Shown in pieces: positions 26,457-33,970 of a stretch of DNA of 50,252 bases (the first letter of the stretch is position 1; each line of letters opens with the position of its first letter). The position numbers and the translations under genes are program-made. The DNA comes from Bacillota bacterium (GTDB taxonomy: Bacteria; Bacillota; Clostridia; Peptostreptococcales; Anaerovoracaceae): positions 1 to 50,252 of the forward strand of contig JAQYCQ010000031.1 of NCBI GenBank assembly GCA_028724585.1, written 5' to 3'. The notes under the pieces were generated by a model that was given only the letters and a program-made list of their open reading frames with translations, ran no database searches and was not told where the DNA came from.

Positions 26457-27492
26457 GTTTCTTGTCCTGGGCATAGAGAGCAGCTGTGACGACACATCGG
26501 CCTCCGTCGTCGCCGACGGCAGGGAACTCCTTTCACTCTCCATCTCATCCCAGATAGATATCCACACTCTCTACGGCGGAGTCGTGCCTGAGATAGCCTC
26601 GAGGAACCATATAAAAAACATAAACGCGGTCATAGACGAGGCCATGGAGAAAGCAGGACTGGATTTCGACGATATAGATCTGATAGGCGTTACATGCGGA
26701 CCGGGCCTGATAGGCTCACTGGTGGTCGGCGTATCAGCGGCTAAGGCCCTGGCCTTCGCGGCGGATAAACCTCTGGTCGGCGTGCACCACCTGCAGGGAC
26801 ATATTTCGGCTGACTTTATAGAGTATCCGGAGCTGGAGCCTCCCTTCACAGCTGTGGTGGCATCGGGAGGAAATACGGATATAGTGGACGTGAGAGGCCA
26901 CAACGACATGCTGATGCTGGGAAAGACGAGAGATGATGCCGCGGGCGAAGCCATGGACAAGGTGGCACGCGTAATGGGCATAGGATATCCGGGCGGCCCT
27001 GTCATAGATAAGCTGGCGAAATCAGGAGATCCTCATGCTGTGGAATTCGGCAGAGTCAGGCTTGAGAAGGGCAGCTACGATTTCAGCTTCAGCGGCCTCA
27101 AGACACAGGTCATCAATTATGTGAACCAGTGCCGCATGAAGGGCCTTGAAATAAAGAAAGAAGATCTGGCGGCCTCCTTCCAGAAAGCTGTCATGGATGT
27201 CATCACTGAGAAGGCACTGGAAGCGGCACACGAATACGGCAGGGACAGCATAGCTCTGGCCGGCGGTGTGGCATCTAACAGCCTGCTCAGGAGCATGATG
27301 AAGGATCTCTGCGAGGCGAACAGTCTTAAGCTTTATGTTCCGAGACCGGTCCTCTGCACGGACAACGCGGCAATGATAGCCTGCGCGGCATATTACAAAT
27401 ACAAAGAAGGATACAGGGACGACCTGACTCTGGACGCTTTTCCGGTACTTGATCTTGCTAAAGGAGCCAGAGGAGAGTGGACGGCTGAATAG
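26443..27492 (+). CDS. tsaD: TsaD, tRNA threonylcarbamoyltransferase
   Basis: Transfers the threonylcarbamoyl group to A37 of tRNA. The 349-residue ASKHA-fold protein begins with IESSCDDTSAS and has the metal-binding HHLQGH, with His116 and His120, plus VVASGGNTDI and LAGGVASNSLLR. It overlaps the TsaB-RimI gene by 14 bases, with GGAGAGGAGG as ribosome site, so dosage of the two partners is coupled. It is the last gene of the cluster; no strong terminator is seen in the next 280 bases. Confidence 0.96.
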   Translation: MKDGKFLVLGIESSCDDTSASVVADGRELLSLSISSQIDIHTLYGGVVPEIASRNHIKNINAVIDEAMEKAGLDFDDIDLIGVTCGPGLIGSLVVGVSAAKALAFAADKPLVGVHHLQGHISADFIEYPELEPPFTAVVASGGNTDIVDVRGHNDMLMLGKTRDDAAGEAMDKVARVMGIGYPGGPVIDKLAKSGDPHAVEFGRVRLEKGSYDFSFSGLKTQVINYVNQCRMKGLEIKKEDLAASFQKAVMDVITEKALEAAHEYGRDSIALAGGVASNSLLRSMMKDLCEANSLKLYVPRPVLCTDNAAMIACAAYYKYKEGYRDDLTLDAFPVLDLAKGARGEWTAE

Positions 27493-27525
27493 TGTATTTC
27501 GCAGCAGTTTTATGCGGAGCATAGT

Positions 27526-27540
27526 GTCCGCGGAGCGGTC
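27526..27540. repeat. TCC/GGA-loop hairpin repeat
   Basis: Reverse complement of the 15-mer GACCGCTCCGCGGAC found at 12342 and 42540. It has a 4-base core stem CCGC, loop GGA, a mismatch and an outer G-C pair. It lies in the 287-base gap between tsaD and the flavodiiron gene, which otherwise holds a promoter and AT-rich sequence. Confidence 0.6.
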
Positions 27541-27647
27541 GGCAGGCGGCTGTCAGAATGCCGATATTCCAATAAAAACTATATTTAGTACAGTTGGCTA
27601 AATCAGCCACATCATTTAGTGTGAAAACTTTATTAAATTATGTTAAA

Positions 27648-27679
27648 TTGCTGTATTTGGCGTGGAAATATAATATAAT
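27648..27679 (+). promoter_or_regulatory. Possible promoter of the flavodiiron gene
   Basis: TTGCTG and TATAAT at 27669-27674 with a 15-base spacer; a second overlapping TATAAT at 27674-27679 gives 20. Neither spacing is ideal. The leader would be about 95 bases and contains the palindrome GCCCGCGCGGGC at 27752-27763. Confidence 0.35.
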
Positions 27680-27779
27680 AAAAACAAAGCTGATTGATTA
27701 CAGCGATTATATATACAACAAGGTTAATTGTTTATTTTAGATATTCTTACAGCCCGCGCGGGCAGAAAGAGGAACATCA

Positions 27780-30332
27780 ATGAAAAGCTTAAGATTAAAG
27801 AACAACCTCTGGTGGACCGGTGTTCTGGACCCTGATCTGAGAGTCTTCGACATCGTAATGGAGACCAAGTACGGTACTACTTACAATTCATACGTACTTA
27901 AAGGCACTGATAAAACAGCTGTTTTTGAGACAAATAAGCTCAAGTGCTGGGACGAGTTCCAGGCAGCTATTACAGAAGTCGTTGATATCAAGGACGTCGA
28001 TTACCTGGTAATGAACCACACTGAGCCGGATCACGCCGGCGCTATCGAGAAGATGCTCGAGATAAACCCGAAGCTGACTATCGTAGCTACACCTACGGCC
28101 CATAATTTCCTGGCTGAGATCATCAACAAGGATTATACAGCTGTAAAGGTAAGCGACGGCGACACTCTTTCCCTGGGCGGCGCTACGCTTCACTTCATGA
28201 TCCTGCCTAACCTTCACTGGCCTGATTCCATGTACACTTATTATGAAGAGGAAAAGGTCCTCTTCACATGCGACTCATTCGGATCTCACTACAGTGAACC
28301 GGGAATCCTGAGGAGCGCGGTAAAGGACGAGGAAGGCTATCTCGACGCTACAAAGTATTATTTTGACGCTATCATAGGACCTTTCGCAAATCCTTATATG
28401 GTAAACGCTCTTAAGAGGATCAAGGACCTGCCGATCGAAATGATCTGCACTGGCCACGGCCCTGTACATGACTGCAAGTTTGACGAGCTCTTCTCAAGAT
28501 ACCGCGAATGGTGCGGTGTAGATGAAAACCTCGAGCCGCTCAATCCTAAGGGCCCTAAGAAGCTCGTTGTCATCCCATATGTAAGCGCTTACGGCTACAC
28601 TCAGGAGCTGGCTGAGATCATCGCCGGCGCGGTGGAAGACGCGGGCGAAGGCAAGATCGAAGTCAAGAAGTACGATATGATCACAGCTGACCAGGCAGAG
28701 GTCCTGGGCCAGATCGGCGCTGCTGACGGTATCATGTTCGGTACTCCTACTATCGTAGGCGAAGCTCTGGCTCCTATCTGGGGACTGGTAACTTCAATGT
28801 TCGCTCCTGTACATAAAGGCAAGCTCGCTACCGCTTTCGGCTCCTACGGCTGGTCAGGCGAGGGCGTTCCTCACATCATGGAAAGACTCCGCCAGCTCAA
28901 GCTCAGAGTAGAAGACGACGGCTTCAGGGTAAGGTTCAAGCCTAGCGAAGTACAGAAGCTCGACGCTTACGAATTCGGCTACAGGTTCGGCTGCAAGCTC
29001 CTCGGCAAGAAGCCTAAGGGAACAAAGACAGGCAAGAGCGGTCTCGTAAAGTGCCTGGTATGCGGCGCTATCTTCGATCCTAATACAGCAGGCGGCTCAT
29101 GCCCTGTATGCGGCGTAGGCCCTGAGAAGTGGGTCGAGGCTCAGGATACTACAACTACTTTCAGAAAAGATACAAACGAATCCTTCCTCATCGTCGGCGG
29201 CGGCCCTGCTGCTTTCTACGCTGCTGAAGCTATCAGAGAGAGAAACGCTACAGCCAACATCGGCATCATCTCCGAAGAGCCGGAGCTCCCTTACAACAGA
29301 CCTATGCTGACCAAGGCTCTCCTTTCAGAGATGGACAACAGCGAACTCGCCATCGAAGGCAAGGAATGGTTCGAGGAACATAACGTCCTGATCAGTTACG
29401 ATAAGGTAACATCCATCGATGTCAAGGCTAAGACCGTTTCCTGCGGCACAAAGACTTATAACTACGATAAGCTGATCTATGCTACAGGAGCTCACTGCTT
29501 CGTACCGCCTATCAAGGGCGCTGACCAGGATCACGTTATCTCCATCAGAAATATCGCTGACGCCAAGAAAGTACAGTCTAAGCTTGACAGCGTACACGAA
29601 GCTGTAGTTATCGGCGGCGGTGTCATGGGTCTCGAAGCAGGCTGGGAGCTCTGCAAGGCAGGCATAGATGTAACAGTACTCGAAGGCGCTCCTGGACTCC
29701 TTCCTAAGCAGCTGGACGACACTGGCTCCGCTATGCTGGAAGACATCGTAAACGGCGTAGGCATGCATGTTATAACAAGCGCTCAGACAGCCGAGATCAA
29801 GGCTGATTCCGTAGTACTTTCCGACGGAAGGGAATTCCCTGCACAGCTGGTCATCATGTCCACAGGCATGAGGCCTAATACAAAGCTGGCTGAGGACGCA
29901 GGCATCTACGTAGACAAGTTCGTAGCTACAGACCTCCGCATGAGGACAAACGTGGATGACGTTTACGCTGTCGGCGACTGCTGCATGGTAGACGGAGCAC
30001 CTCAGGCATTCTTCGCCCAGGCTCAGGAAAACGGCCGTATAGCCGGTGCCAACGCTGCGGGCGAGCCTCTCGAGTACGATCCTTTAGGCGCTTCCCTCGC
30101 TATCAACGCTATGAATACGAGCATCTTCGCTCTCGGCGCTAACGGCAAGGATATGACAAAGGACTACAAGACTCTGGAGGTCAAGGACGACAAGAGAAAG
30201 ACTTACGAGAAGTACTATTTCAACAACGGCACTCTCGTAGGCGTTATCCTTATCGGCGACACTTCCAAGATGGCTGAGATGACAGAGAACATCGCCAACG
30301 GCGCTTCTTACAAGGAAGTTTTCGATATCTAA
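27780..30332 (+). CDS. Multidomain flavodiiron protein: diiron + flavodoxin + rubredoxin + NADH:rubredoxin reductase
   Basis: A single 850-residue chain that should carry electrons from NAD(P)H to O2 or NO. Residues 1-250: metallo-beta-lactamase-like diiron domain with ligands His80, Glu82, Asp84, His85, His146, Asp165, His226. About 258-405: flavodoxin domain for FMN. About 421-455: a short-spaced rubredoxin with Cys424, 427, 440, 443 (only 12 residues between the pairs). About 467-850: FAD/NAD(P)H reductase with VGGGPAAFYA and VVIGGGVMGLE and a C-terminal AVGDC motif. This matches the class described as class F flavodiiron proteins (Syntrophomonas type). It is self-contained and needs no partner. 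Role: detoxification of oxygen or NO in an anaerobe. AGAGGA precedes the ATG. Confidence 0.94.
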   Translation: MKSLRLKNNLWWTGVLDPDLRVFDIVMETKYGTTYNSYVLKGTDKTAVFETNKLKCWDEFQAAITEVVDIKDVDYLVMNHTEPDHAGAIEKMLEINPKLTIVATPTAHNFLAEIINKDYTAVKVSDGDTLSLGGATLHFMILPNLHWPDSMYTYYEEEKVLFTCDSFGSHYSEPGILRSAVKDEEGYLDATKYYFDAIIGPFANPYMVNALKRIKDLPIEMICTGHGPVHDCKFDELFSRYREWCGVDENLEPLNPKGPKKLVVIPYVSAYGYTQELAEIIAGAVEDAGEGKIEVKKYDMITADQAEVLGQIGAADGIMFGTPTIVGEALAPIWGLVTSMFAPVHKGKLATAFGSYGWSGEGVPHIMERLRQLKLRVEDDGFRVRFKPSEVQKLDAYEFGYRFGCKLLGKKPKGTKTGKSGLVKCLVCGAIFDPNTAGGSCPVCGVGPEKWVEAQDTTTTFRKDTNESFLIVGGGPAAFYAAEAIRERNATANIGIISEEPELPYNRPMLTKALLSEMDNSELAIEGKEWFEEHNVLISYDKVTSIDVKAKTVSCGTKTYNYDKLIYATGAHCFVPPIKGADQDHVISIRNIADAKKVQSKLDSVHEAVVIGGGVMGLEAGWELCKAGIDVTVLEGAPGLLPKQLDDTGSAMLEDIVNGVGMHVITSAQTAEIKADSVVLSDGREFPAQLVIMSTGMRPNTKLAEDAGIYVDKFVATDLRMRTNVDDVYAVGDCCMVDGAPQAFFAQAQENGRIAGANAAGEPLEYDPLGASLAINAMNTSIFALGANGKDMTKDYKTLEVKDDKRKTYEKYYFNNGTLVGVILIGDTSKMAEMTENIANGASYKEVFDI

Positions 30333-30393
30333 GACTTTTTCCTTCATGGAAAATATAAACTGAATATCTGCCGCTGAGAGCTCAGCGGTTTCC

Positions 30394-30408
30394 GTGAGCT
30401 CCGCTCAC
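30394..30408. repeat. TCC/GGA-loop hairpin repeat
   Basis: Perfect stem GTGAGC with loop TCC. Directly before it another perfect stem, CCGCTGAG/CTCAGCGG at 30371-30388, makes three hairpins in a row with the structure at 30413. Confidence 0.65.
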
Positions 30409-30412
30409 AGGC

Positions 30413-30449
30413 GAAGGCCGGCCGGGACTTTTTGTCCCGGCCGGTCTTC
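30413..30449 (+). terminator. Long hairpin after the flavodiiron gene, probable terminator
   Basis: A 16-pair stem (one G-T pair), core CCGGCCGGGAC/GTCCCGGCCGG, with the loop TTTTT. The T-run is in the loop rather than after the stem, so terminator function is less certain than usual. The remaining sequence up to 30619 shows only an AT-rich stretch with GATAATATATATAG that may hold a promoter. Confidence 0.5.
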
Positions 30450-30619
30450 GGTATTTTCACAGCACCGTGTCCGCCCTGACTTCGCCGCCCGCTTTTCACA
30501 TGTGCCGGAAAACTTCACAAAATTATCATGTTTATGTCGGGTCCGGGATGATAATATATATAGATAGCCGGAGAAAGTGCGCGACATTCGCATACAGCCG
30601 GCATCAGGAGGGATAAAAA

Positions 30620-30838
30620 ATGATACAGATAATAGGAATCATAGTTGGAGTACTTATCATTGTCGGGCTTCTCGCTGCCATGGGCAAGATGAGCGAGCAG
30701 GGAGTAGACATCAACAGCCACTTCTGCTGCGGCAACTGCAATACATGCGCCAGCGATGAAAAGGGAGCTGCATGTGAATATTACGATGACCTCGAGGATT
30801 TTCACGTGGATCCGGCAAAGTTAAATCACGCAAAATAA
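30620..30838 (+). CDS. Small membrane-anchored cysteine-rich protein
   Basis: A 72-residue protein I do not recognise. An N-terminal hydrophobic helix (about 1-21) is followed by a short soluble part with Cys36, 37, 40, 43 and 52 and His34, 62 and 70. The pattern HFCCGNCNTC suggests metal or Fe-S binding or redox activity, by inference. AGGAGGGA is placed well before the ATG. It lies between the flavodiiron fusion and a Bax-inhibitor-1 protein, 12 bases before the latter, so the two are almost certainly cotranscribed. Confidence 0.8.
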   Translation: MIQIIGIIVGVLIIVGLLAAMGKMSEQGVDINSHFCCGNCNTCASDEKGAACEYYDDLEDFHVDPAKLNHAK

Positions 30839-30850
30839 GGAGGATAACAA

Positions 30851-31534
30851 ATGGCTTCAGGGCTTTCTTCGTTATCAGACAAACAGTCGAGGATGTTCCA
30901 GACTAACGATGACGTCATTCTTTCAATGCGCGCCTACAATCTGACCATCGGACTGACAGTGCTCTACGGCGTTATAGTCAATGCTCTGCTGAGCTACTAT
31001 TTCGCGCCGCAGATCCTGGCTATCAATCCGATAGCGCTTCTGATAGGCTATTTCGTGCTGGTTTTCATCGGTTCGTTCATCACCTACAGGTCTAAATCAC
31101 CGGTGATGAGCTTCGTCGGCTACAATCTGGTCTGCCTGCCTATAGGCGCGGTCCTTACGGTATGCGTCCAGGGCTACAGCGCAGAGGTAGTCGGCCAGGC
31201 CTTTATACTTACAGCAGTCATCACGGGAGTCATGCTTCTGGCATCTACGGCATTTCCGGGAACGTTCGCGGGTATGGGCAGGATGCTCTTTATAGGGCTC
31301 ATCGGCATCATTGTCGCCAACATAGTCTGCCTGCTCTTCACAATCCAGACGACTCTGATCTCATGGGCCGCGGCGGTGCTCTTCTCGCTCTATATAGGAT
31401 ACGACTGGGTGAGAGCCCAGCAGTATGTGCCGACTCTTGACCACGCTATAGACAGCGCTCTGGATATATACATCGATGTGGTGAACCTCTTCCTGCAGCT
31501 GCTTGCTATATTCGGGAACAGCGACGACAACTAA
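30851..31534 (+). CDS. Bax inhibitor-1/YccA family membrane protein
   Basis: A 227-residue protein with seven hydrophobic segments. The family is recognised from FPGTFAGMGRMLF, the GYDWVRAQQYV stretch and the C-terminal DHAIDSALDIYIDVVNLFLQ. Bacterial members (YetJ, YccA) are pH-sensitive calcium-leak channels or FtsH regulators; the role here is unknown. AAGGAGG precedes the ATG. A terminator shared with lexA follows. Confidence 0.9.
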   Translation: MASGLSSLSDKQSRMFQTNDDVILSMRAYNLTIGLTVLYGVIVNALLSYYFAPQILAINPIALLIGYFVLVFIGSFITYRSKSPVMSFVGYNLVCLPIGAVLTVCVQGYSAEVVGQAFILTAVITGVMLLASTAFPGTFAGMGRMLFIGLIGIIVANIVCLLFTIQTTLISWAAAVLFSLYIGYDWVRAQQYVPTLDHAIDSALDIYIDVVNLFLQLLAIFGNSDDN

Positions 31535-31590
31535 AAATACAATCCGGGATGAATCGAGACCGTAAAAAAGGACTTGATAGACGGAGTACA

Positions 31591-31620
31591 AAAAAACCGC
31601 GCCTGAATGGCACGGTTTTT
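31591..31620. terminator. Bidirectional terminator between the BI-1 gene and lexA
   Basis: AAAAAACCG pairs with CGGTTTTT around a smaller GCC/GGC inner stem. T-runs on both strands mean it can end the convergent transcripts of the BI-1 gene (+) and lexA (-). Confidence 0.75.
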
Positions 31621-31653
31621 AGTTATAATGAACATATGGAAAACAGGCGTTCG

Positions 31654-32346
31654 CTACATGTAGCGGAAAACGCCCTTTACGAGACCCAGGATCTTAACGT
31701 CGCGCACGATGATAGGGCTCATGGAGGAGTTTTCAGGCTGCAGCCTGACATGGTCTTTCTCTCTGTAGAAGGTCTTGACAGTAGCTTCGCTTTCGAAGCC
31801 GTCTATCATGGCTACGACTATATCGCCGTTGTCGGCGTCGTTCTGCTGGCGCACCAGTATATAATCGCCGCTGAAGATACCTGCCTCTATCATGCTTTCG
31901 CCTTTTACCTTGAGCATAAAGTAATTGTAGGTGCCGGAAGCGAAGCGCGCGGGTACCGGAAAATATTCAGTGATGTTCTGCTCGGCGAGGATAGGCGTGC
32001 CCGCGGCTACCTGGCCTACCAGGGGAACCTCTGATATATCGGCGCGCTCAAATTCGGAAACAGATGTTCCCGTGTCGCCTATGATACCGTTGCGTTCTGG
32101 ACGGCCGGATTTTAGGACCTCGATGGTCCTCGGCTTGTCCGGATCCTTTGAGATGAAGCCCTTTTCCTCGAGGCTGGCCAGATCCCTGTGGATCGTAGAA
32201 GTTGATTTTATATTGAAATGAGAGCATATTTCGCGGACAGTAGGGGGATAGCCCTTTGCTCCGATGATGTCTTCGAGAAAGTCGAGAACCTTATGCTCGC
32301 GTTCGGTAAGGTTCATGTCGTCTGTTGGAAGAGCTTTACGTCCCAT
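31654..32346 (-). CDS. lexA: LexA, SOS-response repressor
   Basis: Represses DNA-repair genes and cleaves itself when RecA filaments form. The 230-residue protein has an N-terminal winged-helix (about 1-75, with YPPTVREICSHF), a cleavage site Ala115-Gly116 in GQVAAGTP, and the Ser151/Lys191 catalytic pair in KVKGESM and EATVKTF. The linker (about 78-105) is longer than in E. coli. AAGGAGG precedes the ATG, and its own promoter carries a LexA box (32388-32398), so it is autoregulated. Confidence 0.97.
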   Translation of the reverse strand: MGRKALPTDDMNLTEREHKVLDFLEDIIGAKGYPPTVREICSHFNIKSTSTIHRDLASLEEKGFISKDPDKPRTIEVLKSGRPERNGIIGDTGTSVSEFERADISEVPLVGQVAAGTPILAEQNITEYFPVPARFASGTYNYFMLKVKGESMIEAGIFSGDYILVRQQNDADNGDIVVAMIDGFESEATVKTFYREKDHVRLQPENSSMSPIIVRDVKILGLVKGVFRYM

Positions 32347-32382
32347 CTTTAGACCTCCTTTTCAGTTGTTATATTATTTTTT

Positions 32383-32411
32383 ATTTTAACACATGTTCTT
32401 TAAAAAGACAA
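32383..32411 (-). promoter_or_regulatory. lexA promoter with LexA box in the spacer
   Basis: Minus strand TTGTCT, 17-base spacer, TAAAAT. The spacer contains GAACATGTGTT (plus 32388-32398), which fits the Gram-positive LexA consensus GAAC-N4-GTTY except for the last base. Binding there would block the promoter. Confidence 0.75.
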
Positions 32412-32441
32412 AAAAGAAAAAATGTTTTATTAAAAAAAGAA

Positions 32442-32470
32442 TTGACAGCTGCGGCCTGTGGGTTTAGAAT
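32442..32470 (+). promoter_or_regulatory. infC operon promoter
   Basis: Consensus TTGACA, 17-base spacer, TAGAAT at 32465-32470. The expected start is near 32477, giving a leader of about 250 bases. Confidence 0.8.
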
Positions 32471-32556
32471 AATCCTCAGCATGAAGAAGAAGTTATCCGC
32501 TTCTCACCCTGCGGCGCGCAGTCGTATGGGTTAATATGAGTTTTTTAGTACAGCCG

Positions 32557-32587
32557 GCGGATACGATTTTGTGTATCTGCTTTTTTT
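32557..32587 (+). terminator. Attenuator terminator in the infC leader
   Basis: Eight-pair stem with one G-T, loop GATTTTGT, followed by seven T. Confidence 0.8.
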
Positions 32588-32589
32588 AT

Positions 32590-32604
32590 GTGCCCGGAGG
32601 GCAC
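32590..32604. repeat. TCC/GGA-loop hairpin repeat in the infC leader
   Basis: Perfect stem GTGCCC with loop GGA, directly after the attenuator T-run. Confidence 0.6.
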
Positions 32605-32726
32605 GACAGGCTGCTTTGCTTTTCCTGTCTTTCAGTTTACGACAGGGAACTGATATTGTTAGTCTTCATGTTTTTTCGGAAAGTAATTTTCGTGTTTCAC
32701 TATCATGTGAATGGAGGTGTTTTAGA

Positions 32727-33248
32727 ATTAGCAAGGGAAATCAGAACCAGATAAACGAAGATATCCGCGCGAAGGAAGTAAGAGTCATCGATACAGACGG
32801 CTCACAGCTGGGCGTAATGCCGCCGTCAAAGGCGCTGCAGATCGCCGCGGAGAAAAAGCTCGATCTCGTTAACGTAGCTCCAAACGCGAATCCGCCGGTC
32901 TGCAGGATCATGGATTACGGCAAGTACAGATATGAGATGCAGAAAAAGGCCAAGGACGCGAAGAAGAAGCAGAAGGTTACTCAGGTGAAAGAGGTTCGCC
33001 TCAGCACATTTATAGAGAAACACGATCTCATGGTTAAAGCAAACAATGCGTCAAAGTTCCTGAAGGGCGGCGACAAAGTCAAAGTCAGCATCAGGTTCAG
33101 AGGCAGAGAGAGGGGCCATACCGCTGCCGGCGAGCTGGTAATGCAGCAGTTTGCGGAGGCTGTTTCCGAATACGGTCAGATCGAGAAGAAACCACTGCTC
33201 GAGGGCAGAAACATGACCATGGTGCTCGCACCAAAATCAAACAATTGA
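32727..33248 (+). CDS. infC: Translation initiation factor IF-3, AUU start
   Basis: Binds the 30S subunit and checks start-codon pairing. The start is an ATT at 32727: GGAGGTG lies nine bases upstream and the protein then begins (M)SKGNQNQINEDIRAKEVRVI, the normal IF-3 N-terminus. The nearest in-frame ATG is 52 codons upstream, in the leader, with no ribosome site. From ATT the product is 173 residues, the usual length, with the N-domain, a lysine-rich linker (about 75-90) and the C-domain with RFRGRE. AUU starts are used by infC elsewhere for self-control, because IF-3 discriminates against them. Confidence 0.95.
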   Translation: MSKGNQNQINEDIRAKEVRVIDTDGSQLGVMPPSKALQIAAEKKLDLVNVAPNANPPVCRIMDYGKYRYEMQKKAKDAKKKQKVTQVKEVRLSTFIEKHDLMVKANNASKFLKGGDKVKVSIRFRGRERGHTAAGELVMQQFAEAVSEYGQIEKKPLLEGRNMTMVLAPKSNN

Positions 33249-33275
33249 TCAGAACAGTAACAGGAGGTCAGGAAA

Positions 33276-33470
33276 ATGGCTAAGATGAAGTCCCACAGAG
33301 GCGCAATGAAGAGATTCAAGGTTACCGGCTCAGGCAAGGTAGCAAGACATAAAGCTTACAAGAGCCACATCCTCACAAAGAAGAGCCCGGCTAGAAAAAG
33401 AGGCCTGAGAAAGGGCACTACGCTCACAAGCGCAGACCAGAAGAGAATCAAGTCAGTTCTTAACGTTTAA
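33276..33470 (+). CDS. rpmI: 50S ribosomal protein L35
   Basis: A 64-residue, strongly basic protein with [20 protein letters not shown] at the N-terminus, typical of L35, and KRIKSVLNV at the end. AGGAGGT precedes the ATG. Lies between infC and rplT in the universal order. Confidence 0.97.
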   Translation: MAKMKSHRGAMKRFKVTGSGKVARHKAYKSHILTKKSPARKRGLRKGTTLTSADQKRIKSVLNV

Positions 33471-33491
33471 TTTGTGTGGAGGTAATCAGAT

Positions 33492-33848
33492 ATGGCAAGA
33501 GTAAAGAAGGCAGTCAACGCCAAGAAAAAGCATAAGAAGGTACTGAAGCTTACTAAGGGCTTCTATGGACAGAAGAGCAAGGTATTCAGAGCAGCTAACC
33601 CTGCTATGATGCGTTCCCTTTCATCCGCTTACGTTGGACGTAAGAGAAAGAAGAGAGATTTCAGACGTCTCTGGATCGCAAGGATCAACGCTGCGGCTCG
33701 CCAGAACGGCATCAGCTACAGCCAGCTCATGAACGGCCTTAACAAGGCAGGCGTTCAGATCAACAGAAAGATGCTCTCAGAGATGGCTATCAACGACGCT
33801 GAAGCATTCACAGCTGTTGTAAACAAGGCAAAGGAAGCTCTCGCTTAG
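33492..33848 (+). CDS. rplT: 50S ribosomal protein L20
   Basis: A 118-residue basic protein starting [19 protein letters not shown], with [20 protein letters not shown] and [16 protein letters not shown], diagnostic of L20. It is an early 23S rRNA assembly protein and the likely regulator of its own operon through the leader at 32477-32726. GGAGG lies before the ATG. It ends 31 bases before a strong terminator stem. Confidence 0.97.
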   Translation: MARVKKAVNAKKKHKKVLKLTKGFYGQKSKVFRAANPAMMRSLSSAYVGRKRKKRDFRRLWIARINAAARQNGISYSQLMNGLNKAGVQINRKMLSEMAINDAEAFTAVVNKAKEALA

Positions 33849-33851
33849 TCG

Positions 33852-33866
33852 ACAGCTCCGCTGACA
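33852..33866. repeat. TCC/GGA-loop hairpin repeat after rplT
   Basis: The 15-mer GACAGCTCCGCTGAC is identical to the copy inside the MltG-like gene at 44317. Core stem CAGC, loop TCC, one A-A mismatch, outer G-C. It starts four bases after the rplT stop. Confidence 0.65.
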
Positions 33867-33878
33867 AAAAGAAATTTA

Positions 33879-33910
33879 AACCCGTTCCGCAGCCGCGGAG
33901 CGGGTTTTTG
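33879..33910 (+). terminator. Terminator of the infC-rpmI-rplT operon
   Basis: AAACCCGTTCCGC pairs with GCGGAGCGGGTTT (one T-G) around AGCC, ending in TTTTT. Confidence 0.88.
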
Positions 33911-33920
33911 CGCAATAAAG

Positions 33921-33960
33921 AGGCTCCGAGTCACAAAGCCTGTGTGATTCGGGGCCCCTT
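33921..33960 (-). terminator. Probable terminator of apbE
   Basis: GGCTCCGAGTCACA pairs with TGTG..ATTCGGGGCC, with a two-base bulge and G-T pairs. On the minus strand it is followed only by CTCTTTATT, so it is a weak terminator. It lies ten bases beyond the apbE stop. Confidence 0.5.
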
Positions 33961-33970
33961 GTTCATTTTC

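Larger units (their letters stand above)
32477..32726 (+). promoter_or_regulatory. infC leader, likely L20-responsive attenuator
   Basis: Long leader before infC. It contains an intrinsic terminator at 32557-32587 (stem GCGGATAC/GTATCTGC, 8-base loop, then T7) upstream of the coding region, so transcription can stop before infC. In Bacillus the same operon is controlled by ribosomal protein L20 binding the leader; the position and layout fit that, but I cannot fold and compare it here. A 17-codon frame MKKKLSASHPAARSRMG lies at 32480-32533. A TCC/GGA-loop repeat sits three bases after the T-run. Confidence 0.65.

Noticed and set aside
31628-31651. Possible LexA box GAACATATGG near the lexA 3' end
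   Set aside because: Only one half-site matches GAAC-N4-GTTY.
32571-32726. Upstream ATG at 32571 as the infC start
   Set aside because: It lies inside the attenuator hairpin, has no ribosome site, and the added residues do not resemble IF-3.
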